From: Cyclospora cayetanensis
Taxonomy: Eukaryota > Apicomplexa > Conoidasida > Eucoccidiorida > Eimeriidae
Assembly (NCBI RefSeq): GCF_002999335.1
Contig: NW_020312151.1
Coordinates: 1-64,000, forward strand
Direction: 5' to 3'
DNA length: 64,000 nt
The position numbers and the translations under genes were made by a program. Of this stretch, positions 49,195 through 61,067 are shown in pieces; within the stretch, counting starts at the first letter, position 1; every line of letters starts with the position of its first letter. The notes under the pieces are model-generated. The model saw only the letters and a list, made by a program, of their open reading frames with translations. It ran no database searches and was not told the DNA's origin.

Positions 49195-49500
49195 TAATCC
49201 CTCCCCTGCTAACATTCCTTAAAGTTCGACATGAGGGGAAAGCAACAACTAGGCTGCAGGTACCTGCACTCTTTCAGCGCTCCAAGCAGTCACAGCTAGA
49301 TGCACATAGCAGCCTTTAGCGCACATCCACGCAGCATTGTGTGCTACTGTATCGTGTAAAGCTATTCCTTTATCAACAAGGTATACGAACAAACGAACAA
49401 AATAAACAATCTTCCTAACTCGTACATAGATATACTTAGTGGGATAAAGAGTCCCAAAGTGTAGCTTCACCCGTTCGCCTCCCTTCTCGTTTAGAAGCAT
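49195..49500 (-). mobile_element. Dispersed CYVxLAV-type repeat, best-preserved copy E
   Basis: An open minus-strand frame runs from about 49569 to 49249. It contains KGIALHDTVAHNAAWMCAK followed directly by GCYVHLAVTAWSAERVQ, and stops at 49249. The DNA continues with the ATGAGGGGAAAG core at 49230. This copy best shows that the element carried a protein-coding segment. It matches no protein I recognise. Confidence 0.55.
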
Positions 49501-49526
49501 GCGCCCTCGTATTCCGTGCCCATCCG

Positions 49527-49988
49527 TTGCATACAGGACAGCGGAGGAGTTTCCGGTTTCTGAAGGCATGGAGTCACAACTTTTGCAGAAGCGTGCAGAT
49601 GGTGCACTCTATCTGCCTCAAGGCAGTTCGTAGTGATCATAATATGATCAATGTGAGGGCAGGTGTTAGTGGCCCGCCAGAACGCAATAAGGCACTTCAG
49701 CTCCATATCCGCCGTGATACGCCTTTAGAATTCGTGGGGCTTCCAAACCTGCGGAAAGAACTTTTTGCGACTTGCGGAATAGTGACAAAGCTGAAGAAAG
49801 GGATGGAATGGGCATATTTGCTGAGTTTATTGACCTCGGCGTATGTGGTTGTTGCACCTCATTTGGAGCGACTTCGCGACTACAACTGCTGGCAATCTGG
49901 GCATGACAGCACATACTCTTTGCTGCGAGACCGCATCCCAGGCTACCAGCAAATCCGAGATCCCTGGGCCTTTTGCTGTAAAGGCTAG
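49527..49988 (+). CDS. Open frame of unknown status (153 codons)
   Basis: Long uninterrupted plus-strand frame without low complexity, containing GPPERNKALQLHIRRDTP and VTKLKKGMEWAYLLSLLTSAYV. No family recognised, no clear ATG early (codon 1 region reads HTGQRRSF). It begins inside the upstream end of repeat copy E on the opposite strand. Could be a chance frame, an exon of an unrecognised gene, or part of the element. Confidence 0.2.
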   Translation: MHTGQRRSFRFLKAWSHNFCRSVQMVHSICLKAVRSDHNMINVRAGVSGPPERNKALQLHIRRDTPLEFVGLPNLRKELFATCGIVTKLKKGMEWAYLLSLLTSAYVVVAPHLERLRDYNCWQSGHDSTYSLLRDRIPGYQQIRDPWAFCCKG

Positions 49989-50269
49989 ATTGTGGTCGTG
50001 TTGTGCATTGTTATGCTGGGCCTAGAGGCATCCTGGGGACTCGCTAAATGCTTGGCTGTTTGCTGCTTCCGCGTTTGAAACTCTGGAAGAAACCGTTGGC
50101 TATGTAGACAAAGGTCAAGGGAAGAGGCCTTCAAAAAGTTGCGAGGAGTAAGCTCCGTAGCCTCTGTCTGGCGAATTGTTCAAAAAACTTCCTCTGAGAT
50201 CTCAGTAGGCAGGCGCTTAGCTACCGACTAAATACAGGTTTAAGACAAGGTTGCTCAATGGCCATTCAA

Positions 50270-50520
50270 AAGACTTCCCCCCGCCCTTGCGGATGCCCCT
50301 ATGCATTCCCGCATGAGAGGAAAGGGACAGCTATAATGTACGTTGCTGAACCATTTGAGCCTCCTAAGTACTCACGCCTAGTTGAACATATAATCTGTCT
50401 GTTCAAACACATTCAAAATTGACTTTACATGTTAGCTATGTCTACTTTGCTCTACGGTTGTCAAAGCCAAGTGGCCAGTTCTTCGGTAATCCTTGCTTAA
50501 GTATAACTGGTGAAGTAAAC
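50270..50520 (-). mobile_element. Dispersed repeat, weak copy G
   Basis: Minus strand carries YVQLGVST then a stop, then LSLSSHAG; distal end has CCAAGTGTAG as in copies E and F. Stops and frame changes show decay. Confidence 0.4.
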
Positions 50521-52630
50521 TGTGCCCAAGTGTAGAGTAGCAGTTTCACTGTTGACGTCGTGCTGTTGCTGCCTGTAGCTCCAGTGCGCTGCACAAAAAG
50601 GGCCTCTGTTTTCCGGATTCTTGGAAGACAGAGCTAAGGACAGCATAACGGAAGAACCAGAAAAAACAGAATGCACGTGCTAAAAAGGAGAAAGCTGTAA
50701 AGGCAGGGATACACGAAAATGCTTGCCGTGCCACATGTTGCGATAAGTTTAAAATGTGCACCTTGATGAAAGTATTCTCACAGCAAACGACAATCGATGA
50801 CCTGCACCATACTATCGATCCAGGGGCTATGTAAAGTCCTTCAGCCCCCTCACCCGTGCAGCCCCATGCCACATGCAACACATCCCGTTTTTTCAGCTGT
50901 CTTTGGTGGATTCAAGTGCCTCAGTATCCCAGTAGCACCAAAGCAAACGTTCGTGTGCATGGCCACAGAGGCAATGCAGCACGTATGCAGATTTGGATGT
51001 GGCGATACGCTCATGCATGTTGTGTCTTGGATGAAGGGAACCAAGAGAAAAGTAGAGTCAGAGTGCACTGTAGATTCACCGTTCTGGAGGCTTTCTGCAG
51101 TACACAGATGTGCATGCGCAGGCTTTTAGGGATGTTCTTGCTATGTTGATGCAGTACGTTTACCCACTTTACCGCGTATTGTTTTACTACCCATCATCAA
51201 AAACGCGCGAGTTCCTCTCGTCATGAGGCCGATACCAGGGTCGGAAGAAAATACGTACATAGGTGCCTCGAAGAATACAAGTGCTTCGTTTTTTTGTCAG
51301 AGCAGCAACAACCCTATTGGTGTCCATGTAAAGTGCTACCGCATTCGAAATGGTGGCGCAGTACACCGGCGCTTTGTTCTTGCTGCAATTGCACCACACG
51401 GGCTACCAAGAGGCCACTGAAGCAGCGGCTGCAGCAGAAGTGCAGCTCGCCCTCTCTGTAGCTAACACGGAGGCGGCACTCATTATTCGCGCAAACACTT
51501 CAACGGTTGGCGATATCCGGGACGGCGGGGAGACAGGATCCACAGGAGACAAAGACGTACAGGGAAGCGCAGCGTCTGCAGGAGGCTAAGCGCATCAGTA
51601 GAGGGTTTCATCTACGCACGCCTGTGTTAGTGACGTTTGGCTGTTTTGTTTTTGTCAGCATTGTTGCTTGTCCTGCCGTGCCCTCCTCGGCAAATGCGCT
51701 TTCAGCTATTTCTGCTCCCCTTATTTAGCTGACGTGTCGACATGCGGCACATATCCCCAGGTGTCTGTATTTAAAGGTACATACTTGTTTTTTACGCTAA
51801 GCAAAGGCAAACGCTTTCTGCAAAGACTGTCTGTGCACCTCAAGATGTGCTGCACTGTGTATGGTCATCGTGAAATCCTTGTGTATAGCGACCCCTGTTT
51901 ACAAGTTGCGCATACTACTGCATGAAGAGGTTCTGCCTTCTGCTCCCTTTTCACATACCCCAGCTGAAATACAGGCGGACTGCCGTCGCTCTCCGACAGC
52001 AGTTCTCTTCGCTCCGCAGCCCCGTACATCCCCAGTGTTACAGAGAAACTTCTCCTGCCCGTTGGCGTGCCTCCCTGGACGCACCGGCATTCGTGTCATT
52101 TGTTAGGCAAACACACGATCAGGTGCGCTGAACAACACCGCGAATAGCAACAGCAGCCATGGAAGCAGCAGGAAAACCTCCATAACCACGGCACCCAGCA
52201 GCAGGAGGCGCTGCTGCAGCAGCCACGGCAGCAGGATGGGGTGTTCAGCGGTAACCCCTGTTTTGTTTTGCGAACTGTGACGCATGTAACTGCGGGAACC
52301 TTAGAGCTTATTCTTTTTCCACAGCCAGGTAGGCTCGCAAAGCTGTCTGCTGGTGCCCCCTCCATGAGTGGCTAGGCCCGCGTTGAACCATATAAATACT
52401 TGTGTGGCGATGAAAATATTTTACAAGTCGCCTGTTTCAAGGAGAATGCGTACGGTTGCATCTAATTATCGATCTGTGTATCTCTAGACAGTTGGAGAAA
52501 AGCCTCTATAAGTTCTAGTTAGAAGCCTCCATGAGTTCAATTTAGCATGACTGCTCTCTCACTACAAGCGGCGCATAAAATATACCGGATTGGGTTTCCT
52601 CATCGAGTCACCGCATGACGAACTCTCGTA
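50521..52630. other. Gene-poor segment
   Basis: Scattered short frames. A plus-strand frame at 51350-51589 (LFLLQLHHTGYQEATEAAAA in part, stop at 51587) has protein-like composition but no family. A CAGCAGGAGGCGCTGCTGCA run lies near 52200. Nothing else is supported. Confidence 0.45.
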
Positions 52631-52637
52631 TTGTACA

Positions 52638-52870
52638 TCAAACCAGCTGCTGGTAATCGGGCTGGGGCTGTTGTTGGTCTATATATGCGTTCGCCTCTCT
52701 TGCAGCCAGCGCCGTAGCTTGTATGTTTTCTCGGTCCTGCCCGCACAGCAGGAGTTTTGAGGCCGTTTTCAAAGAGACTAGGGCCATCTTAGAGAGGAAG
52801 AGGATATTCTTAGATCTCGCTGGAATGAACAGATTGAAATACTTCATTGATAATAGTTCCTCTTCCCCCT
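52638..52870 (-). CDS. Possible terminal exon of an unrecognised gene
   Basis: After an acceptor-like ATAGCTGCAG, the minus strand reads RKGEEELLSMKYFNLFIPAR, later SLKTASKLLL and QDRENIQATALAAREANAYI, then a stop at 52638. Composition is protein-like. A plus-strand 73-codon frame from ATG 52723 overlaps and is equally open, so strand is undecided. It lies 400 bases beyond the Sec16 stop and is not needed for that gene. Confidence 0.25.
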
Positions 52871-53277
52871 TCCGCTGCAGCTATCCCTCCTCCCCCCAAG
52901 CAACAGAAACGGTATCAGCAGCAGCAGCAGAGGTGCTAGCCTAAAATAGCGGCTATCAAGCGCTGTCGCGTTTGATTCTCTACTTCTTGGGAAGGCATCA
53001 AGGGCCCTCAAATCGCTAAGCCGTAGCCTGAGCGGATCCTAGAGCCTACAAACCGCCGAAACGAAGCATGGGAATAGTGAAAGCCTCTCTAGACACAGTC
53101 TGAGCCCCTGGCTAATCCAGCGGCTGCCACAATAGTGGGACTTGTTGCCGCAGCTTTCCGCGCGGTGAATTTGCACTCAAGAACAGACACGATCGTTTGC
53201 AGCCTGGCCATCAACTGCCGACTTTTATCGAGAAGTAGAGACAACATTTGCAGATCGACGAGAAGTGGAGGTACACC

Positions 53278-56200
53278 TCAACGCAGGAAAGCAGGGAATG
53301 CGGGAGGCGCCATCAGCTTGCCCCATGGCTGCTTCTGCTGTTGCTGCTGCTGAGCATTGATGCCGCCGGCAGCTGCTGCTTGCGGAGAGCTCCCAAAAGG
53401 AAACGCAATAGGGTTGGCCACTGGCCCTCCTGCACCGCAAATCACACGCCCCCCCAAAAACTACACGAATCTGCTGCGACCTACGTACCCGACCTCGTGT
53501 GCGCGAGAAGGCAATGCAACTCCAATGCTCACGCGATAGGTGAGAGGCGCCGCATCCGTTTGGCATAAGTGATGGCTTCACAGCGGAGCCGTCAAACGTC
53601 GTATCTGGGGGGCATCCCAAAGGAGGTACCCCCGCAGAGGAAATGCCGAGCTTGGGGGCCCCCTTGGGGCCTCCAAACGGATTCACATACATGCGCCTCC
53701 TGTCAACTCCAGGATCTCTGGTGGGTTGGGCAACACCAGCCACAGGAGGTGCTGCTGGCAGCGGTGGTGGTGCCTGCTGCTGCTGCTGCTGCTGCTGCTG
53801 CTCATTCGTACTGTCGGATATCTCTCTGCCTACAGCAGCAGCGAAGCACAGCGAAGTGAGCCTTTAGCCATACACACCCTGAAGCAGCACCAAGGCGAAT
53901 GCCATTTTTGCGCAAGGACGCGTATAAATATACATACATATGTATATATACAAGCGACTAGACCACCTGCAGCCTTTGCTTCACCTTTTTCTTCCCATCT
54001 TTGCTTCTCGTAATTATAGTAAAATGTATTTTCCACTCCGACTTGCCGCTCTTCCCCCGCCAGTACGGGCAGCACCGCGTTCTTGAGGCCAACAAAGACA
54101 CCACCCAGCCAGCTGCTGTTCGCCTTGTTGTTGCTGTTGCTGCTGCTGTTACTGCGGCTGCTGCTGTTGCTGGTGCTCCCACGCAAAGCGGGAGGTTTCT
54201 CTGCGCTGCTCGTCTCGCCGGATGCGGGCCCTTGCTGCTGCTGTTGCTGCTGCATGCGTTCACGGCGCAGCCGAGCAATCGCGGCGTCTTGCTGCTGCAG
54301 TACAGGGTGCAGCTGCAGTTGCTGAATCAGCTGCAGCTGCTGCCGTAGCACCTCCCGCAGTTGCTGTGGCACCCGAACCTGCGGTTGGGCTCTCAAGGAA
54401 GCAGCAGCAAACTCGCAGTAGCGTTCAGCCTACAGCAGCAGCAGCAGCAACGCAGGGGACAGACACAAAATGCAGGCAGTGGCACCAGCAGGAGCCTTAA
54501 AATGTTCAAACACCCGACCCGCGCCAGCACCCAGAAGCAGCTGAGACACTGACAGTCGCTGCAACTTACCTGTTTGAGGAGGCCAAACTCCGCAAGGAGA
54601 GCTGCAAACTTGATCTTGAACGGCACGAGGTGTAAGTACACCCACTGCAGGAGCAAGAGCGCAGCGCTCGCAGCAGTGGTGGACACCCCTTTTGAGCAGC
54701 AAGCGCAACGCAAGGCGAGCACAACAAGGAGCAGAGGCGGTGGCAAAAGCAGCAATTCGTAACACAAGGATACCTGTGGATTCGACATCCTCAGCGCATA
54801 CTCAAGAATTTCCGTTAGGACCAGCTGCTCCGCCTCCTGCAACAGCCGAGCACCAGGGGCACCCCCTGCAGCAGAGGAGCAGCAAGACTGCACAACATGG
54901 AGCAGCAGTAATTTTTGCCGCAATGACGAGTGAAGTGAAGCAGAAACAGCAGCAGCATCAGCGATTTTTGCCGCAACAGCGAGTGAAGTGAAGCAGAAAC
55001 AGCAGCAGCATCAGCAGCACTCTGTCACTGCCAGGCGGTAAAGCAACCCAAGGAAGAGCATGGTGACAAGCAGCTTCCACGGTTCATCCTGCAGACGATG
55101 GCACAGCATAGGCGACGCAGCAGCACACCCAGCAAGGTAAGGTGTCCAGCGGCGCCCTCTGTAAGCCTCTCTCCTGACAGCAGCAGCAGCACTTGAGCTG
55201 CGTGGACGGCTCCGCAGGGAGCTGCCGCTGCAGCTGCATCGGGATATTCCAGCGAAAACGCGTGAAAGCCAACTCCTAGCTGCTGCAACTGCAGCTGCGT
55301 TGAAGGGTGCTGGACTCCCAGGATGCTGCAGCAGCTCGCTGCCACGAACAGCCAGCCCTTGAAGATCTCTGCACATCGCGCGAACACACAGGCGGCTTTC
55401 TGGAGGAATGCTCCGCATGCACCCCCACCGACACAGTCCACAGGGAGGAGACGCGCAAGTGCACGCGTGGGCATGCCTTCCGCGAAGCAGGAACGCAGTT
55501 CGCCTCCCCGCATCCAGCAGGAGTCAACGAAAGATCGCTCAAAGGCACTTACCAGGAGAAGGCGACGGAAGGGAAGCCCTACTAAGAACTCTGTACAAGC
55601 GCGCAAGCGAAGCTAGCCACACAGAGCATCCTCCCCTACTGCACACGGCAGCTGCTTCTGCAGCTGCTGCATTCTTCTGGTCGGAAGCAGCCCCCACTGA
55701 GTTCGACGAAGCCTCCAAGGCGTTCGCCAGAGACTCCAGCGCCCTATCCACGGACTCCGCACCTGCGGCATTCGCAACTGCCAGTGCATGCGCATGCAGC
55801 CCCAAAGCGGCAGCAGTCGAGGCAGCGCCTGCAGCGTCTCCGCAGCAGAGCTGGCGCCCGACAGCGCCAAGACCACCGCAGCTACACCACGTGTTGCTGC
55901 TCGCGCTGTGCTGCTGCTGCTGCTGCTGCTGCTCTCGTTGCAGTTGCTGCTCTCGTTGCAGTTGCTGCTCTCGTTGCAGTTGCTGCTCTCGTTGCAGTTG
56001 CTGCTCCAACGCGGCCGCTGCCGCTTGCAGCTCGTCTTTGGGGAAGAGCCGTTGCGACGCTGCAGCGAAGTCTCCGTTGTGCTCCAGCAAGAGCAGCAGG
56101 AGCTGCCAAAGTCCAGTTGTCTGTACGGCAGGTAGCCGCCGCTGCTGCTCTTGCTGCTGCTCCTGCTGCTGCTCCTGCTGCTGCTGCGGCATCCGGAGAG

Positions 56201-57653
56201 AAACAGCTTTTTTCAGAAAGGCGATAAGGGCAGCCGTGGTGCGCTGATCCGAGGCTCCTAAAGGCCCAGGATACTCAAGCAGCAAATGGCAGATTAGCGC
56301 AGACGGGGATTTAGAAGCGGCTGCAGCGGAAGAAGGAGGAGGAGACTCTTTCTCTCGAGAAGTGAGCAGCCGCATGGTGCTGCAACACGCCACACTGGTG
56401 TCGCCGCTAGCCACACAAAAAAGGCCACCGCTGCTGAGGGCAAAGGCGACTCCTTGCACGCCTTCAGGGTGCCTCTCTGCCGAACTGCTCTTGACCTTAT
56501 AGGGAATGTAGGAAACATTGGCTGCACCTGCTGCGCGTGCTGGTGAGGGGGATCCTGCATCTGCAGCAAATGCCAAAAATGACGGCGCAACTGCTGGCGC
56601 TGCTGCGGGGGGAAGGGCAGCGGTAGTCGGGATGCTCGGTGGCTGCTGCTGCTGCGGTTGGGGTTGTTGTTGTTGCTGCTGCTGCGGTTGGGGTTGTTGT
56701 TGCTGCTGCTGCGGTTGGGGTTGTTGTTGCTGCTGCGGAGGTAGTTGTTGCTGCTGCGGAGGTAGTTGTTGCTGTTGCTGCGGTTGGGGTAGTTGTTGCT
56801 GCTGCGGTTGGGGTTGTTGCTGCTGCTGCTGCGGTTGGGGTTGTTGTTGCTGCTGCTGCGGTTGGGGTTGTTGTTGCTGCTGCTGCGGTTGGGGTTGTTG
56901 CTGCTGCTGCAGGGGCTGCATGACATCATCTCCTGATGCAGCAGTTACCGCTGAAGCGCTCATGGCGAACAAATTGGCAAGAGGAGGACGTCTACCGGAA
57001 AAGGTGCGTGTTAAAGGAGTTTCTGCCGTTGGGAAGGCTGAACTCTGCAGCTGGTGCTGCTGCTCTTGCAGCCCACGCGGCTGCTGCTGTTGTGGCTGCC
57101 CCTCATCGTGCTCAGCTGCTGCCAGCTCTTCTGCCTCCGACGGCCTCATTTGAGGCGCGACTGGAGAGACAGAGGCAGCGCAAACTGCTGGTGCCTCGAG
57201 AGGAACGCCTTCTGAATCTTCAAAAAGCCATGCTGGATCGGGGTGCCAGATACGGGCTGCAGTGCCTGACAGCACACACAACAAAGGCGGATCTCCGTTT
57301 TTGAAGCCTCTTGAGCAGACAAGAGACAACCCCTCTCTAATCTAGGAAGCAGGTTCAGTGCAACAGCGTCTCAGACTTGAAGCATCGAGACTGGGGAGGC
57401 TGCGCACTCATGCAGCAGCTGCAGCAACAGCTCGCCAGCATCGTGCTCACACACACACGGGAGAGGACGCACCAAGCGCGGAAGGTCCCCCCTCCATTGA
57501 AACTTCGGAAACAAACAGAGGGCTAGCAGAAGGATCTAGGTGCTCCGCAGAAGGCAAGGGAAGTTGCTGTGGCTGCTTCTGCTGAAGCGCCTCCTCCTCA
57601 TGCCGTTCTTGCTGCTTCTGCGCGAAAGCTGGCCAGGTAGGGAAAGAAGGCTT

Positions 57654-57696
<43 letters not shown>

Positions 57697-60600
57697 GCCT
57701 GAGCTGCTGTGATTTGCTCCTGAGGTTGCGGCGTCTCAACTTGTTGGAGCTGCTGCTCGTCGTGCTCAGAGAAAGCATCCTTCTGCTGCAGATGCTCATG
57801 AACCTGTGGCAGTCTCTGGTTCGCTTGATGCTGAGGACCCCACAGTTCTTGACATGCCCGAAGGCGTGGCTGCTGCCGCTGCTGCTGCTGCTGCTGCTGT
57901 TGCTGTTGCTGCTGTTGCTGCTGAAACTCATCCTTGTCGCAATGCCAGTCCTGATGCTTCTGAAACTCCTGCTGCGGCACCTCGCGTTGCTGTTGTTGCG
58001 CCTGTCTGGCCTTCTCAGCGTTTTCCTGCAGCATCTCCTGCAGTGCCTCTCGCCTTTGGGGCAGCAGCAGCAAATTCTGCTGTGAAGATTCCGAGCAGAG
58101 CTGCTCTGATGCCTCCTGTGGCTGGTGTTGGAGCTGGTGCTGCTGCTGAAGAGGTGGCAGCTGCGGAGGCTGCAGCTGTGACAGTTGCTGCTCCTGCTGC
58201 TCTAGCTGCTGCTGAAGAGGTGGCAGCTGCGGAGGCTGCACCTGTGACAGTTGCTGCTGCTGCTGCTCTAGCTGCTGCTGAAAAGGTGGCAGCTGCGGAG
58301 GCTGCACCTGTGATAGTTGCTGCTGCTGCTGCTCTAGCTGCTGCTGAAAAGGTGGCAGCTGCGGAGGCTGCACCTGTGACAGTTGCTGCTGCTGCTGCTC
58401 TAGCTGCTGCTGAAAAGGTGGCAGCTGCGGAGGCTGCACCTGTGACAGTTGTTGCTGCTGCTGCTCTAGCTGCTGCTGCTGCTCTAGCTGCTGCTGAAAA
58501 GGTGGCAGCTGCGGAGGCTGCACCTGTGACAGTTGCTGCTGCTGCTGCTCTAGCTGCTCCTGCTGCAGGTCAAGTTGCTGCTGCTGTTGTAAAGGCTGTT
58601 GGTTTAGGCGTTCCTGCTGCATGAGGTGATCCTGTGGCGCTTGCTGGAGGGGCTGTTGCAGGTTATCATGGAGTTGTTGTTGTGCCACTTGTGATGGCTC
58701 TTGTTGATGAAGTGGCGATGGCTGCTGCTGCAGCTCCTGCTGCTGTTCCTCTGGCAGTGTCTCTTGCTGCAGGGGATTTTTTTCTTGCTGTTGCTGTTGG
58801 GATGGCTCCTGTAGATGAAGTGGCAATGGCTGCTGCTGCAGCTCCTGCTGCTCCTGCCCTTCCTGCTGCAGTTGCTTTCGGTAAGATTGCTGCTCCTCCT
58901 GTTGCTGCGGCTGCTGCTCTGGCAGCAGGGCATCCACGTGTATTGACTCCTTAGAAGAAGCTCGTGAACAGGGATCCCCCGTGTCTTCGCGCTGCAACTG
59001 CTCCGTTTGGTTGTGCTGTTGTTGCTGCTGCAATGTCTGCTGTGCGAAAGCCTGATCCTGATGAGATCCTTGTGGTAAGGCCTCCTTTTGCGCCTGTAGC
59101 TGCAGCTGCTGTTGGAGTCGTTGTTGCAGCCGCTGCTGCTCCTGGAGCTGCTGCTGCAGCTGCTGCTGCAGCTGCTGCTGCTGAAGTTGATGTTGCTGGA
59201 GCTGCTGCTGCTGGAGCTGCTGCTGCTGGAGCTGTTGTTGCTGCAGCTGTTGTTGCTGCTGCTGAAGCTGTTGCTGGATAAGACCCGTCTGCAGCTGCTG
59301 TAGCGATGGCGTAAGAGACAAGGAAGGGGGAAGCGGAGGAGGCGCAGCAGCAGCAGGAGCAGCAACAGCTGTCGTCGGTGGAATGGGGGAAGCGGCACTG
59401 CTGCTGTGACTGCTGGCAACGCTGCTTCTTCCAGGAAGGCGAGCAAAAGGATTTTGAGGCACGTACAACTGGGGGAGGGGAGCGACGCCTAGCGCCTTCT
59501 TTTGCTGCCCCTGCTGCATGCTTTCTAGATTCGCAGATCCCGAAGAAAGCTGCGTCTGTTGTTGGTGCTGCTGCTGCATCTGTTGTTGGTGCTGCTGCTG
59601 CGTCTGTTGTTGGTGCTGCTGCTGCGTCTGTTGTTGGTGCTGCTGCTGCGTCTGTTGTTGGTGTTGCTGCTGCATCTGTTGTTGGTGCTGCTGCTGCATC
59701 TGTTGTTGGTGCTGCTGCTGCATCTGTTGTTGGTGCTGCTGCTGCGTCTGTTGCTGCTGCATCTGTTGCTGCATCTGTTGCTGCATTTGTTGTTGCTGCA
59801 TTTGTTGCTGCATTTGTTGCTGCATCTGTTGCTGTTGCTGCTGCATCTGTTGTTGCTCCCCGAGGCTGCTGGTGCTGCTGATGCTCGCGAACAGCAGGCT
59901 GGTGTTAGACAGGGCAGGGGTGGCAGCTGAAGCGAGAAAGCCTTCGTGTAGGCTTGTGCTTGTGGCTGCAGGAGTGCTGCCACAGCCTCCCGAAGCAGCG
60001 GCGTTCAAGGGAACCCCCGAGGCGCTCGTTCCCCCCCCTCCGCCTAGCAGCAGGATCTGCCCCAAGGCTGAGGAGCTCAAGGAAGGCGTTCTGCTGGCTG
60101 TAGACTCCGAGCGCAAGCCGCTGGAAGCCAGGCTTGCTGCGGAAGAGGCCCCTGCAATCGCTGCGGGAGTCAAGGTGCACGGGGTGCCCCCTCCTGCCCC
60201 TCCCAGTGCGGCGAGGGGCCTCGCGCAGGGGGGGGCCCCCAGGGGGGCCCCTCCGGGCGTCGTCATGGTTCCCACATTCAGAGGGCACAAGGGAAGCCTC
60301 GAAGGGGAGGCTAGCTGCTGCAAGGAGGAGAGGCTTTGCATGCGGGGGGGCCTCCCCCCTAGGGGGGTTGCGCCTGCGGAGAGGGCTGCTGCTGCTGGCA
60401 CTGGAGTCGCTGCACTGGCTGCAAGGGGGGGCAGAACCTGCGAAGCCCCCTGAGCAGAAAGCGAAGCTCCCGAGCCGGAGGGGAGAGATCCAAGCTGCAA
60501 GCTGCCGCTGTGCTGCAGCTGCACCGCTGGCGGAGCGTGTGGAGCGGCACTGGGGGGGCCTAGGGGGCCCCCCCCTAGGGAAGCCTTCAAAGCGACACCC

Positions 60601-61067
60601 TCGGCGGAGACCATTGGGGAGAGCGACAGCGAGGAAACGGAGGTGCTCAAGGATGCAGCGGGGGTCTGAAGGGGAGCGAGGGCCCCTGCTGTGAGCGCGG
60701 AGGGATGCGGGGGGGGGGGGGGTACCACTGCCGACATCTGCAGAGGGGCTGCAGTCGCAGCTGCTCCTGCGGGAGCACCTGCGACAGAGAGAGGAGACGC
60801 AAAGGGCATCATGCACACGGAGCCAGAGGAGGCGGCGGCTGCAGGAGCAGCAAGGGTGGCGCGTCCTACGGCCAGGGGGGCCCCCCCCCCGCCTGCCGCT
60901 GCCAGGGGGGCCCCTGCAGCGGTCAAGGGGCCCCCTGGAGCCGCCAGAGGGGCCCCTACAGAAGCGACAGGCGTTCCAGCGGCAGTCATGGGTGTTCCTG
61001 CAGGAGTAGACATGGGAGTGACAGAAGCGGCCTGGGGGCGCTGGCTGCCGAGCGCGAAAAGCGGCAT
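53278..61067 (-). CDS. SEC16: COPII coat assembly scaffold Sec16, Gln-rich
   Basis: Eight exons: 61067-57473, 57265-55553, 55368-55129, 54865-54774, 54644-54570, 54429-53967, 53829-53533, 53429-53278. They join with consistent phase to 6627 nt, about 2208 aa. Sec16 organises ER exit sites and binds Sec23/Sec24/Sec31. Exon 1 (about 1198 aa, ATG MPLFALGSQRP) is Ala/Pro/Gln disorder with long polyGln arrays. The conserved central domain starts in exon 2: VAFALSSGGLFCVAS, LICHLLLEYPGPLG, LLLLLLEHNGDF, then CGDAAGAASTAAALGLHAHALAVANAAG, the ancestral coatomer element helix pair. Exons 4-6 give LVLTEILEYALRMSNPQ, PFKIKFAALLAEFGLLKQAERYCEFAAAS in two adjoining pieces, and NTFYYNYEKQRW, the Sec16 FYY-W signature. 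The C-terminus has RRRMYVNPFGG and ends PAFPAFLR. Joining the huge exon 1 rests on phase (CTTG|GTGCGT to GTCAG|GCACT) and should be confirmed by RNA. Confidence 0.87.
55908..56010 (-). repeat. (CAG)n plus 18-bp repeat encoding LQREQQ
   Basis: Four perfect 18-base units (plus-strand CTCTCGTTGCAGTTGCTG) beside a CTG run, inside the Sec16 ancestral-coatomer region; they insert a Gln/Arg/Glu coiled segment between helices. Confidence 0.93.
56640..56912 (-). repeat. PQPQQQQQ tandem coding repeat
   Basis: About ten units of GGTTGGGGTTGTTGTTGCTGCTGCT-type sequence (plus-strand view) in Sec16 exon 2. The coding strand is Pro/Gln; the opposite strand reads Cys/Gly/Trp and is ignored. Confidence 0.92.
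57655..57697 (-). repeat. (CAG)n polyGln tract
   Basis: Uninterrupted CTG run on the plus strand, polyGln in Sec16 exon 1, just after a FPTWPAFAQKQ segment in reverse reading. A similar interrupted run is at 57868-57924. Confidence 0.93.
58141..58570 (-). repeat. 66-bp coding repeat, 6 copies (22-aa unit)
   Basis: Units repeat every 66 bases (for example 58149 and 58215) and encode LSQVQPPQLPPFQQQ followed by LEQQQQQ. One copy carries an extra 21-base Gln-rich insertion near 58463-58490. High identity between units indicates recent homogenisation. Confidence 0.94.
59105..59275 (-). repeat. CAG/CAA-rich LQQQQLQQ repeats
   Basis: Imperfect 12-18 base units in Sec16 exon 1 reading LQQQQLQQQ on the minus strand. 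Confidence 0.88.
59555..59862 (-). repeat. 24-bp coding repeat QQQHQQQT/M and MQQQ units
   Basis: About eight 24-base units (plus-strand CTGCTGCGTCTGTTGTTGGTG) followed by shorter MQQQ units. Encodes Gln/His/Thr/Met repeats in Sec16. Confidence 0.93.

Noticed and set aside
59518..60453. Long plus-strand Cys/Trp-rich frame opposite Sec16 exon 1 (also 56518-57153 and 57806-58624, Ala/Val-rich)
   Set aside because: These are antisense readings of CAG/CAA repeats; the minus strand has splice-consistent Sec16 motifs, and the plus frames are pure low complexity.
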